Source: Avichristensenella sp031550455
GTDB taxonomy: Bacteria > Bacillota > Clostridia > Christensenellales > Aristaeellaceae
DNA: 17,955 bases
Reading direction: 5' to 3'
Assembly: GCA_031550455.1 (NCBI GenBank)
Contig: JAVBOQ010000298.1
Span: 1 to 17,955, forward strand
Shown: positions 1 to 6,880 of the stretch, in pieces
Numbering within the stretch: the first letter of the stretch is position 1
Layout of the letters: every line of letters begins with the position of its first letter
Translations under genes and position numbers: made by a program
Notes under the pieces: generated by a model
Told to the model about the DNA's origin: nothing
The model's input: only the letters and a program-made list of their open reading frames with translations
Databases searched by the model: none

Positions 1-1
1 G

Positions 2-520
2 GAAGACCATTTTGTGCCGGAAATCCTCGACCCGGACACCGGCGCGGCGCTGCCGTACGGCGAAAAGGGAGAATTGGTGTTCACGACGCTGCGCAAGGAA
101 GGCCTGCCGCTGATCCGCTCCCGGACGCATGACTTAACGACGCTCGACGCCTCGCCGTGCGCCTGCGGCCGCACGCACGTCCGCATGCACAAGCTCGTCG
201 GCCGCACGGCCGACATGCTGATCATCCGCGGCGTCAACGTGTTCCCCTCGCAGGTCGAGGGCGTGCTGACCGGCATCGAGGGCGTTTCGCCGCACTTCCT
301 GATGGTCGTCGGCAAAAAGAACAACCTGGACACGCTGGAAATCCGCGTGGAATTAAAACCCGAGATGATCGGCGACACCGTTCGCGACATCGAGGCGCTG
401 CAAAAGCGCGTCTCGTCGAGCGTGGCGTCGGTGCTCGGCGTCAACGCGGCAATCCGCCTGTCGCCGCCCGGCAGCCTGCCGCGCAGCGAGGGCAAGGCGA
501 AGCGGGTCATCTTCGAATGA
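2..520 (+). CDS. paaK: Phenylacetate-CoA ligase, C-terminal part (5' end outside window)
   Basis: Catalyses ATP-dependent formation of aryl-CoA thioesters (phenylacetate and related aryl acids) in the cytoplasm. The frame is already open at base 2 (residues EDHFVPEILDP), so the gene starts upstream and only about 173 C-terminal residues are present. Family signatures in order are the GELVFTTL strand, the SRTHDLT motif whose Asp contacts the ATP ribose, a CACGRTH segment, the hinge/A8-like GRTADMLIIRGVNVFPSQVE motif, and the mobile C-terminal lid ending in EGKAKRV. The usual RTRDLT is RTHDLT here, a mild variant. An ACT-domain gene follows after 28 bp. In many anaerobes this pair accompanies indolepyruvate ferredoxin oxidoreductase in amino-acid fermentation, so a role in aromatic amino-acid catabolism is likely but inferred; the oxidoreductase genes are not in the window. 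Confidence 0.9.
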   Translation, partial: EDHFVPEILDPDTGAALPYGEKGELVFTTLRKEGLPLIRSRTHDLTTLDASPCACGRTHVRMHKLVGRTADMLIIRGVNVFPSQVEGVLTGIEGVSPHFLMVVGKKNNLDTLEIRVELKPEMIGDTVRDIEALQKRVSSSVASVLGVNAAIRLSPPGSLPRSEGKAKRVIFE

Positions 521-548
521 ACCGGCCAAACTGAAAGGGAGGGATACC

Positions 549-980
549 GTGTACGTTCAGCAGATTTCGGTGTTTATTGAAAACCAGCCGGGCAAGCTCG
601 CGTCGTTTTCGGAGCTGCTCGGTCGCGAAAAAATCGATCTGGTCGCGCTGTCGATCGCGGACACGACGAACTTCGGCATCCTGCGCTGCATCGTCTGCGA
701 CTATGAGCGCGCGGCGAAGGTCATCACCGACGCCGGGTATACGGCGCGCGTGACCGAGGTGCTCGCGGTGTCCGTGCCGGACAGGCCCGGCGGCATGGCG
801 GAGGCGATCCGCGCGCTGACCGACGCCGGCATCTCGATCGAGTACCTGTATTCGTTCGTGCGCAGCGCCGGCAACAACGCGCTGCTCATTTTCCGTGTCG
901 AACAGCTAGAAAAGGCGGCCGCGGTGCTGACGGAAAAAGGCATCGCCCTGATCACGCAGGAGCAGGTGCGAACGCTGTGA
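549..980 (+). CDS. Tandem ACT-domain protein (amino-acid sensor)
   Basis: A 143-residue cytoplasmic protein made of two ACT domains, roughly residues 1-70 and 71-143. Each begins with a beta strand followed by the PGxLA/PGGMA turn (ENQPGKLASF near residue 12 and PDRPGGMAEA near residue 77) that forms the ligand site in ACT folds. ACT pairs bind amino acids and act as allosteric sensors; the ligand here cannot be read from sequence. The start is GTG at 549, chosen because a good ribosome-binding site (AAAGGGAGGG, just upstream) precedes it. It lies between the phenylacetate-CoA ligase gene and alr and overlaps alr by four bases, suggesting co-translation. Proteins of this type are commonly encoded beside PaaK-like ligases in Clostridia and archaea, which fits a sensor of aromatic amino acids, though this is inference. 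Confidence 0.85.
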   Translation: MYVQQISVFIENQPGKLASFSELLGREKIDLVALSIADTTNFGILRCIVCDYERAAKVITDAGYTARVTEVLAVSVPDRPGGMAEAIRALTDAGISIEYLYSFVRSAGNNALLIFRVEQLEKAAAVLTEKGIALITQEQVRTL

Positions 981-2098
981 CCGAACAATACCGGCCGACC
1001 CGGCTCGAGATCGACCTGTCGGCCCTGGAAGAAAACGCGCGGCGGCTGCGCGCGAAGACGCCGAAAACGGCGCTTTTGATGGCCGTCGTCAAGGCGGATG
1101 CCTACGGTCACGGCGCTGCGCAAGCCGCGCGCGCGGCCATCCGGGGCGGCGCTGACTGGCTCGCGGTCGCGATTCCGGAGGAAGGCGTCGCGCTGCGCGA
1201 GGCGGGGCTTGACGCGCCGCTGCTGGTGCTCGGCGGCATCGCGAAAGAGGGCGCGGAGGCTGCCGCGGCGTACGGCTTATCGCAGGCGGTGTTCGACGCC
1301 GAAACCGTCCGGTATCTCGATGAAGCCGCGGCCCGGCGCGGAACAACCCTCGGCCTGCATGTCAAGGTCGACAGCGGCATGGGCAGGATCGGCGTGCGGG
1401 ACGAAGCCGCGCTCAACCGCCTTGTCGCGGCGATCGACGCGGCAAAGCATGTGCGGCTTGAAGGCGTTTTCACGCACTTCGCCACGTCCGACGACGAGGA
1501 TTTGTCCTTTGCGCGCGAACAGGCGCGGCGGTTTGAGGCGATCACCGCGACAACAAGGGCGTCGCACCCGGACGCGATTGTCCACGCTTGCAACAGCGCC
1601 GCGCTTCTTCGCTGTCCGGAATACGCGTACGGCATGGTCAGGGCGGGCATCGCGCTCTACTGCGACCCGAACCTGCCGGGCGGCGAAGGCGCGGGCCTCC
1701 GCGAGGCGATGCGCTGGACGACGCGCGCCGTGTACGTAAAAGAGGTCGAACCCGGCGAGTCGGTCAGCTACGGCAGAAGGTTCGTGGCGGAACGGCCGAC
1801 GCGCGTGATGACGCTGCCGCTCGGCTACGCGGACGGGTACCGGCGCTGCCTCGGCGGCACGGCGTCCGCGCTGGTGCGCGGGCGGCGCGCGCCGGTGATC
1901 GGCCGCGTGTGCATGGATCAGATCATGCTGGATGTTACGGACGTGCCCGACGCGGCGGTCGGCGACGAGGTCGTGCTGCTCGGCGCGCAGGGAAACGAGC
2001 GGATTTCCGCGCGCGAGTTTGCTGGCTGGCTCGGCACGATCGAGTACGAGGTGTTCCTGTCGCCGACAGCGCGCGTGCCGAAGGTGTATACCGCATGA
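977..2098 (+). CDS. alr: Alanine racemase
   Basis: A PLP enzyme interconverting L- and D-alanine, supplying D-Ala for peptidoglycan. At 373 residues it has the normal family length. The cofactor lysine is K39 in AVVKADAYGHG, and the second catalytic base is Y265 in SVSYGRRF. These match the fold-III layout (N-terminal TIM barrel, C-terminal beta domain). The dimer-side motifs RVCMDQIMLDVT and GTIEYEV are also present. The start is GTG, sharing four bases (GTGA) with the stop of the ACT gene; the stop shares four bases (ATGA) with the next gene. Such overlaps imply translational coupling across the operon. No sign of truncation. Because this looks like a complete, canonical enzyme, it probably serves cell-wall synthesis rather than the catabolic genes upstream. 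Confidence 0.96.
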   Translation: MTEQYRPTRLEIDLSALEENARRLRAKTPKTALLMAVVKADAYGHGAAQAARAAIRGGADWLAVAIPEEGVALREAGLDAPLLVLGGIAKEGAEAAAAYGLSQAVFDAETVRYLDEAAARRGTTLGLHVKVDSGMGRIGVRDEAALNRLVAAIDAAKHVRLEGVFTHFATSDDEDLSFAREQARRFEAITATTRASHPDAIVHACNSAALLRCPEYAYGMVRAGIALYCDPNLPGGEGAGLREAMRWTTRAVYVKEVEPGESVSYGRRFVAERPTRVMTLPLGYADGYRRCLGGTASALVRGRRAPVIGRVCMDQIMLDVTDVPDAAVGDEVVLLGAQGNERISAREFAGWLGTIEYEVFLSPTARVPKVYTA

Positions 2099-2673
2099 CG
2101 CGCGGCGAAGCGCTCGCGATGCGGCGGGCGATCCCGCCGGACCAGCGCCGGGCGATGTCCGACGCGATCACGGCGGACATCCTGGCCTGGGACGCGTTTC
2201 GGCGCGCCGAGGCCGTCATGGCGTACGCGTCGGTCGGCGCGGAGGTCGAAACGTGGCCGCTGCTTCGGGAAACGCTCCGGCTCGGCAAACGGCTGTTGCT
2301 GCCGCGCTGCCTGGGCGCGGGCGTGATGGAGGCCGTTCCGGTCGACGGTCTGTCCACGCTAACGCGCGGCGTGCTCGGCATCCGCGAACCGGGGCCTGTC
2401 GCGCCGCCGTTTGACAGGCGGGCGATCGGGCTGATCCTCGTCCCGGGCGTGGCGTTTGACTGGTCCGGCAACCGGATCGGCCACGGGGCCGGGTATTACG
2501 ACCGCTTTCTTTGCGGGTTTGACGGGATGACCTGCGGGCTTGCCTTTTCGGCGCAGGTGTCGGACCGGCTTTCCGTCCTGCCGCATGACGTGCCGGTTCG
2601 CGCGCTCGCGACGGAACATGGGATTCGCGTCTTTGAGGGGAGGCTTTTGAATGGGGAAGAAGAAGGCCGCTGA
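2095..2673 (+). CDS. fau: 5-formyltetrahydrofolate cyclo-ligase
   Basis: Converts 5-formyl-THF with ATP to 5,10-methenyl-THF, returning stored folate to the one-carbon pool. The protein has 192 residues, typical for the family. The hallmark C-terminal phosphate/folate loop is intact: LILVPGVAFDWSGNRIGHGAGYYDRFL-type sequence at about residues 113-139, with the core GNRIGHGAGYYDRF at 125-138. The N-terminal basic helix (ALAMRRAIPPDQRR) is slightly degenerate relative to family norms. The frame stays open far upstream inside alr, but the ATG at 2095 is preferred because it overlaps the alr stop in the common ATGA arrangement and gives the family's usual N-terminus. The 3' end overlaps the following membrane-protein gene by 23 bp. 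Confidence 0.93.
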   Translation: MTRGEALAMRRAIPPDQRRAMSDAITADILAWDAFRRAEAVMAYASVGAEVETWPLLRETLRLGKRLLLPRCLGAGVMEAVPVDGLSTLTRGVLGIREPGPVAPPFDRRAIGLILVPGVAFDWSGNRIGHGAGYYDRFLCGFDGMTCGLAFSAQVSDRLSVLPHDVPVRALATEHGIRVFEGRLLNGEEEGR

Positions 2674-3409
2674 GGCGGTGCGCGCCGGGCTTCGACTGTT
2701 CGGGTATCAGTTGGCGTTCGGGCTTTTTGGGCTTCTGCTGACGCCGACGCTGATCGGGCTCGCGCCCATGATCCGCATGCCGCTGATCGGCGTGATGATC
2801 GTCGCCGCGGGGATGCTGTTTTTCATGGAGGGCTCGTATCGCGGCGAGAAGGACTGCGCGATGGGTGACACGCTGGCCAAATTGGGCAAGCGCGGCACAT
2901 ACCACCCGTCCGACGCGGAAAACGCCAAGCGGTACAGCCGTTTGAAGGGCGTCCTTGCGTCGCTGCTCGGCGTGCTGCCGGTGCTTGTTGTCGCGGTGTA
3001 CCTGTCGCTCACCGCGACGCCGTACGCGTACGCGCTGCAAGACATTCCGGGCTGGCTGTCGAGCTACACGCAGCGCCCGGAGATCGGCGACGCAGTTGCG
3101 TACGCGCAGAACCTGACCGTGACCGCCACGCTGACCGACTACGCGCGCCTCGTCGTCCGGGCCCTGCTGTTCCCGTACATCGGGTTCTTCGGGCAGCTTA
3201 CCGACGCCGCGTCGCTGCTGTTTGACCGGCTGTCGCCGCTTTTCGCGCTGATCCTGCCCGCCGTGGCCGCGGTCGGTTATCAGTTCGGCCCGTCACGCCA
3301 TGCCAAGACGGTCAAAGCGATTGAAGAAGCCAAAAACAAGCCGCGCAAACGGCTCAAAAAAGATGCCAAAAAGCGGATCGCGCCGAAGGAACCGAAGCAG
3401 TTGGTGTAG
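2651..3409 (+). CDS. Multi-pass membrane protein of unknown function
   Basis: I do not recognise this 252-residue protein. It shows about five hydrophobic segments, near residues 19-39, 43-59, 98-120, 166-182 and 196-212. A soluble stretch at about 60-97 contains GSYRGEKDCAMGD and GTYHPSDAENAKRY. The last 35 residues form a strongly basic Lys/Arg-rich tail, probably cytoplasmic and perhaps contacting lipids, RNA or ribosomes; that is speculation. The start ATG at 2651 has a GAGGGGAGG-type ribosome-binding site that lies inside the end of the upstream gene, so the two are likely co-translated. The stop is TAG, showing that UAG works as an ordinary terminator in this organism. It is the last gene before a palindromic repeat and probably ends the operon. 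Confidence 0.75.
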   Translation: MGKKKAAEAVRAGLRLFGYQLAFGLFGLLLTPTLIGLAPMIRMPLIGVMIVAAGMLFFMEGSYRGEKDCAMGDTLAKLGKRGTYHPSDAENAKRYSRLKGVLASLLGVLPVLVVAVYLSLTATPYAYALQDIPGWLSSYTQRPEIGDAVAYAQNLTVTATLTDYARLVVRALLFPYIGFFGQLTDAASLLFDRLSPLFALILPAVAAVGYQFGPSRHAKTVKAIEEAKNKPRKRLKKDAKKRIAPKEPKQLV

Positions 3410-3413
3410 GGGA

Positions 3414-3582
3414 GGACGCCGGGGGCTTTCAGCCCCCGGGCCCCTGACCAAAGGGGTAAAACCCCTTTGGAATCCCTTCTTCGCCTCACGGCGGTTGAAT
3501 CGGCAAACCCACAACCCAAAGCGGGGTTTCCAAAGGGACACTGTCCCTTTGGCGGGGTCCAGGGGCGGAGCCCCTGGCGTCC
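3414..3582 (+). repeat. Palindromic intergenic repeat, full-length copy A
   Basis: About 169 bp bounded by a perfect 7-bp inverted repeat, GGACGCC at 3414-3420 and GGCGTCC at 3576-3582. Inside are four perfect hairpins, each with a three-base loop: 3419-3439 (9-bp stem, loop TTC), 3448-3470 (10-bp, loop AAA), 3530-3552 (10-bp, loop ACT) and 3559-3577 (8-bp, loop GGA). Between them lies a core, CGCCTCACGGCGG at 3482-3494, that recurs inverted in the copy at 12530-12696. No coding capacity is evident. It sits between two plus-strand genes and could end transcription of the upstream operon. Confidence 0.85.
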
Positions 3583-3607
3583 CTCCCTCCCCGGAAAGGA
3601 CCCTTCC

Positions 3608-4657
3608 ATGCCCTCAAAACCGCGCATCACGGATTACGGCGTCACCATCGGCAAACTGCCGAAGGGGCCGCTCAACAAGCTCACCGACGTGCCCGGGGTT
3701 CGCGTCGGGCACTGCACGGTCGACCACGGGGACTTCCGCACCGGCGTGACCGTTGTGCTGCCGTGCCCGGAAAACCCGTTCTACCACAAGCTGACCGCGG
3801 CGTCCTACGTGCTCAACGGCTACGGAAAGTCGCTCGGGCTGGTGCAGGTGGATGAGCTCGGCACGCTGGAAACGCCGATCGCGATGACGGGCACGCTCAA
3901 CGTCGGCCTGGTGCATGACGCGGTCGTCGAGATCATGCTCGAGCGATGCCACGCGGAGGGCATGTACCCGACGTCGATGAACCCGGTCGTCTGCGAATGC
4001 CACGACGGGCAGTTGTCCGACCTCGCGAAACGGCCGGTCCGCCTTGAGCATGTCCGCGCGGCGGTTGCCGCCGCCTGCGAGGACTTCGACGAAGGCAGCG
4101 TCGGTGCGGGCCGCGGCATGATCTGCCACGGCCTCAAGGGCGGCGTCGGGTCCGCGTCGCGCGTCATATCGGTCGACGGCGCGCGGTACACAATCGGCGC
4201 GCTTGCGCTGACCAACCACGGGACAATGGCCGATCTCGTGATTGCGGGCGAACGCGTCGGCGAAGCGATCGACGCGATGCTGTCGCCGAAGCCGGCGCCG
4301 GAGCGCGGTTCCGTGATCGTTGTCGTCGCGACGGATCTGCCGGTTGACGACCGTCAGTTGCGGCGCGTACTGAAGCGCGCGCCGGTCGGCCTGATCCGCA
4401 ACGGGGCCTATGTCGGGCACGGATCCGGCGATATCATGGTCGGCTTCTCGACCGCGAACCGCGCGCCGCACAACGAAGGCCCCGCTTTCATCGACCGGCG
4501 CGTCCTGCGTGAAGATCTGCTGAACGACGCATTTCGGGCGGTTGCCGAAGCGACCGAGGAGGCGGTGCTCAACGCGATGATCACCGCCGACACGACCGTC
4601 GGCTATCGCGGCGACACCGTGTATTCGCTCCGGGACGTTTGGCGGAAGAAATTTTGA
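3608..4657 (+). CDS. P1 (DmpA/S58) family self-processing aminopeptidase
   Basis: Related to DmpA and the beta-peptidyl aminopeptidases, N-terminal nucleophile hydrolases that cleave themselves into two chains and release N-terminal residues from small peptides. The protein has 349 residues. Family motifs are the N-terminal TDVPGVRVGHCTV, GVTVVLP, GTLNVG, and the GSVGAGRGMICHGLKGGVGSASR segment. The expected autocleavage site is Gly234-Ser235 in RGSVIVVVATDLPVDDRQLRR, making Ser235 the nucleophile of the small chain. The ATG at 3608 is chosen because GGAAAGGA at 3593-3600 precedes it; an upstream in-frame start would run through the repeat and is rejected. No signal peptide is visible, so it is probably cytoplasmic. 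The natural substrate is unknown. It stands alone between the repeat and the zinc-ribbon gene promoter. Confidence 0.9.
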   Translation: MPSKPRITDYGVTIGKLPKGPLNKLTDVPGVRVGHCTVDHGDFRTGVTVVLPCPENPFYHKLTAASYVLNGYGKSLGLVQVDELGTLETPIAMTGTLNVGLVHDAVVEIMLERCHAEGMYPTSMNPVVCECHDGQLSDLAKRPVRLEHVRAAVAAACEDFDEGSVGAGRGMICHGLKGGVGSASRVISVDGARYTIGALALTNHGTMADLVIAGERVGEAIDAMLSPKPAPERGSVIVVVATDLPVDDRQLRRVLKRAPVGLIRNGAYVGHGSGDIMVGFSTANRAPHNEGPAFIDRRVLREDLLNDAFRAVAEATEEAVLNAMITADTTVGYRGDTVYSLRDVWRKKF

Positions 4658-4695
4658 CGTTGCATGTTTTTGCACTGGCTTTTGGCGAAGAATCG

Positions 4696-4704
4696 TGTTA
4701 TACT
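4696..4704 (+). promoter_or_regulatory. Extended -10 promoter of the zinc-ribbon gene
   Basis: TGTTATACT: a TATACT -10 box (4699-4704) preceded by the TGn extension. The -35 region 17 bp upstream (TGGCTT) matches poorly, which extended -10 promoters tolerate. Transcription would start near 4711 and give a leader of about 115 nt. Confidence 0.6.
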
Positions 4705-4735
4705 CTGTTCGAAGGTCCAACGAAAATGCCGTCCT

Positions 4736-4818
4736 CCTCCTCGTGTCAAGGTGCCAATACCGATGACAATGACTGGAGCGCCAGGGGTTCATCGGATTCG
4801 GACCTATCATCGAGGAGG
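4736..4818 (+). ncRNA. Candidate structured 5' leader sequestering the Shine-Dalgarno site
   Basis: CCTCCTCG (4736-4743) is the exact complement of CGAGGAGG (4811-4818), the Shine-Dalgarno sequence of the following gene. Inside this outer helix further pairings stack: AGGT/ACCT (4749-4752 with 4802-4805), CC/GG (4754-4755 with 4800-4801), AAT/ATT (4756-4758 with 4796-4798), a perfect 7-bp CCGATGA/TCATCGG (4760-4766 with 4789-4795), and CTGG/CCAG (4773-4776 with 4781-4784) closed by an AGCG loop. Together they form one long interrupted hairpin of roughly 28-30 pairs. This suggests translational control, for example a thermosensor, ligand-binding leader or autoregulatory site. I do not recognise a known riboswitch class; the fold was worked out by eye. 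Confidence 0.5.
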
Positions 4819-4826
4819 TTTTTTCC

Positions 4827-5117
4827 ATGCTTCAAGACAAGACCCTGACCTGCCGTGAGTGCGGCGCCGAATTCGTTTTTACCGCTTCTGAGCAGGATTT
4901 CTACGCGCAGAAGGGCTTTCAGAACCAGCCCAGCCGTTGCCCGGGCTGCCGCGCGCAGCGTCGTGCTTCCGGCGTTGGCCGTGGCAATGATCGCCAGATG
5001 TTCGAAGTGATCTGCGACGGGTGCGGCGCGACGACGCAGGTGCCGTTCCAGCCCCGTGGCGATCGTCCGGTCTACTGCCGCGATTGCTTTGACCGGCAGC
5101 GCCAGAGCCACTATTAA
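4827..5117 (+). CDS. Double zinc-ribbon domain protein
   Basis: A 96-residue cytoplasmic protein with eight cysteines arranged as two four-Cys zinc sites. C9/C12 with C38/C41 form the N-terminal ribbon (LTCRECGAEFVFTASEQDFY...RCPGC), a recognised small family in Clostridia and Chloroflexi. C63/C66 with C84/C87 form the second (ICDGCGATTQVPF...PVYCRDCF). A short Gly/Arg linker, ASGVGRGNDR, joins them. No enzymatic residues are apparent; nucleic-acid or protein binding is the likely role, but the function of the family is not established to my knowledge. The start ATG at 4827 follows the strong site CGAGGAGG. It is monocistronic, with its own promoter, a structured leader and a strong terminator, which suggests an abundant, separately regulated product. 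Confidence 0.88.
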   Translation: MLQDKTLTCRECGAEFVFTASEQDFYAQKGFQNQPSRCPGCRAQRRASGVGRGNDRQMFEVICDGCGATTQVPFQPRGDRPVYCRDCFDRQRQSHY

Positions 5118-5131
5118 GCCGTAGAAACACC

Positions 5132-5166
5132 AAAGGCCGCTTTCCGCAAGGAGGGCGGCCTTTTTC
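5132..5166 (+). terminator. Rho-independent terminator of the zinc-ribbon gene
   Basis: AAAGGCCGC at 5132-5140 pairs with GCGGCCTTT at 5155-5163. The stem continues through TTTCC/GGAGG, with wobble pairs, to a GCAA tetraloop, and a run of T follows the stem. It lies 15 bp after the stop codon. The opposite strand lacks a good U-tract, so it is mainly one-directional. Confidence 0.9.
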
Positions 5167-5182
5167 TGGTCGGAATCGGCAG

Positions 5183-5210
5183 GGTCTGGGACGGCGTCCC
5201 AGCGCCCCTT
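5183..5210 (+). repeat. Fragment B of the palindromic repeat (terminal hairpin only)
   Basis: CTGGGAC-GGC-GTCCCAG (5186-5202) is a 7-bp hairpin with a three-base loop, flanked by GGT on the left and CGCCCC on the right. It aligns with the right-end hairpin of the copy near 12658-12682 but has lost one base pair symmetrically from both arms. It lies between convergent genes. Confidence 0.6.
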
Positions 5211-5219
5211 CTTCCTCAA

Positions 5220-5696
5220 TCAATCCCCATACACCGGCGGAAACGCCTGATACAGCGCGTCAAACCCGGTGACTTCCCTTGACCGATAGACGTCGTGCAT
5301 CAAAAGCCTGCCGGATTGAAACTCAAACGCGATCTCGTCGCCGTCCGCCATCCTGAACGTGTACACCAGATAGTCGTCGGTATGCTCGTTCTCTTCGCGC
5401 GTAAGCACGGTCATGTCGCGCAGCGCGCCGAAGACCGCGCGTATCACCGCAGGCGACGTTTCGGTGCGCGGCGTGCCGCCGGCGACGGTCCAGTGTACCA
5501 CTTCAACCGAGATGGGAAAATCCTTCTCAAAATTTGCCGCAAAGGCGGTAGCCGCCGGATCGTCCAGAAACACAAACAGCGGCACACCTTCGCCGGGGAT
5601 CGTCTCAACGGTCGCGACGGTGGTATGCATATAGGGCAAAAGGCCCGCCGCGACGATCAGCGCCAGAAGCACCACAAGGCTGACATACGCCCGCAA
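5220..5696 (-). CDS. Small membrane-anchored protein of unknown function
   Basis: I do not recognise this 158-residue protein. Residues 4-21 are a hydrophobic segment (YVSLVVLLALIVAAGLLP), which looks like a signal anchor or uncleaved signal peptide; there is no lipobox cysteine. The rest is soluble, acidic and probably outside the membrane, with alternating strands such as DYLVYTFRMADGDEIAFEFQSGRLLM that suggest a small beta-rich domain. The start codon read here is TTG, supported by AAAGGA about ten bases upstream; an overlapping ATG in another frame does not continue. It lies 77 bp downstream of the PIN-TRAM gene on the same strand and may belong to the radA transcript. The 3' end faces the zinc-ribbon gene. 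Confidence 0.7.
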   Translation of the reverse strand: MRAYVSLVVLLALIVAAGLLPYMHTTVATVETIPGEGVPLFVFLDDPAATAFAANFEKDFPISVEVVHWTVAGGTPRTETSPAVIRAVFGALRDMTVLTREENEHTDDYLVYTFRMADGDEIAFEFQSGRLLMHDVYRSREVTGFDALYQAFPPVYGD

Positions 5697-5773
5697 AACG
5701 AATCATTCCTTTCCACAACGTCCGGGCGGCCGCATGGTGCGCGGAACCACCCGCGGTTCATCCGTCCGCCTCT

Positions 5774-6880
5774 CTACGCCACCTGCTTAATCTTCGTGAA
5801 GATCATCCGCCCCGCGCTCGTCTGCAGGACGGTCGTCACGATCACCTCGACGGTCGATCCGATGTACCGCTTGCCGTTGTCGATGACGATCATCGTGCCG
5901 TCGTCGAGGTAGCCGACGCCCTGGCCGTGCTCCTTGCCCTCGCGCAGCACCTGTACGCGCATCTCTTCGCCGGGCAGCAGCACGGGTCGCAACGCGCCGG
6001 CCAGGTCGTTGATGTTCAGCACGCGCACGCCGGTTACGTCCGCGACCTTGTTGAGGTTGAAGTCGTTCGTGACGACGACGCCGCTCATGTCGCGCGCGAG
6101 CCTGAGCAGCTTGGCGTCAACCTCCGGAATGTCTTCGTAATCCGCTTCGGTGATCTCCACCGAAATGTCCAGCTCCCTTTGGATCTTCGCGAGCACGTCG
6201 AGCCCGCGGCGGCCGCGGTTGCGCCGCATCGGGTCGCCGGAATCCGCGATGTGCTGCAACTCGGCCAGCACAAACTGCGGAATGATCAGCGGGCCTTCAA
6301 AAAAACCGGTTTTGCAGACATCAAAAATTCGGCCGTCGATGATGACGCTCGTGTCGAGGATCTTGCCGCAGCCGACGGCCGGCGTGGGCGGCACTTGATC
6401 GGTGCGGGCGCGACGGCCGCCGAGCATCGCCGGCAGCTCGCGCCAGCGCCGGTAGCCGACCATGCCGCACATGTAGCCGAGCATCAGGTACAGCACCGCC
6501 GACAACCCGGCCCACAGCAGATCCGGAAGTCCCGCGCGGAACAACTGAGACACCAGCGCCGCGATCGCCAGCCCGAACACAGCGCCCAGCGCGCCCGAAA
6601 TCATCTGCCACAGCGGCGTTTCGCGCAGCGACTGCTCGACAATCGCCGACCAGCGCGCGACGCGGTCGATCATATGTTTCGAGACGAACCAGCCGAGCGC
6701 CGCGAACAGCAGCGTCACCAGCGCGCAAATGACAATGACGATGTATGTTTCGATGACCAGATTCTCATAAAAAGTTTGCAGCATGCGAAAACCGAGTGCG
6801 GCCAGCCCGCCGCCGATCGCCGCGCCGAAGAGCATGATGGCAAATCGTATAATGTTATCCACGCTTGGTTTTCTCTTCAT
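5774..6880 (-). CDS. PIN-TRAM domain membrane protein, YacL family
   Basis: A 368-residue protein with four transmembrane helices (about 12-31, 45-66, 95-114 and 120-142), then a PIN nuclease domain and a C-terminal TRAM domain. The PIN acidic residues are all present: D176 in KILDTSVIIDGRIFD, E207 in VLAELQ, D255 in EVDAKLL and D273 in VTNDFNLNKVA. TRAM (about 300-366) is an RNA-binding beta barrel. The family is widespread in Bacillota and presumed to be a membrane-tethered RNase; its substrate is not settled. The frame is open further upstream, but the ATG at 6880 is preferred because AAAGGAAA precedes it and it overlaps the radA stop as ATGA. This direct junction is unusual, since in many Bacillota disA lies between radA and yacL. 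The stop codon is TAG. Confidence 0.93.
   Translation of the reverse strand: MKRKPSVDNIIRFAIMLFGAAIGGGLAALGFRMLQTFYENLVIETYIVIVICALVTLLFAALGWFVSKHMIDRVARWSAIVEQSLRETPLWQMISGALGAVFGLAIAALVSQLFRAGLPDLLWAGLSAVLYLMLGYMCGMVGYRRWRELPAMLGGRRARTDQVPPTPAVGCGKILDTSVIIDGRIFDVCKTGFFEGPLIIPQFVLAELQHIADSGDPMRRNRGRRGLDVLAKIQRELDISVEITEADYEDIPEVDAKLLRLARDMSGVVVTNDFNLNKVADVTGVRVLNINDLAGALRPVLLPGEEMRVQVLREGKEHGQGVGYLDDGTMIVIDNGKRYIGSTVEVIVTTVLQTSAGRMIFTKIKQVA

Noticed and set aside
3414..3582. CRISPR array in the repeat-rich gap
   Set aside because: The hairpins differ in sequence and spacing, there are no identical direct repeats with uniform spacers, and no cas genes are nearby.
3467..3607. N-terminal extension of the P1-family peptidase
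   Set aside because: It would translate through the palindromic repeat; the ATG at 3608 has a good ribosome-binding site and matches the family N-terminus.
5697..5773. Terminator between the YacL-type gene and the downstream small protein
   Set aside because: GAACC/GGTTC forms only a 5-bp stem with no T-run, so read-through is more likely.
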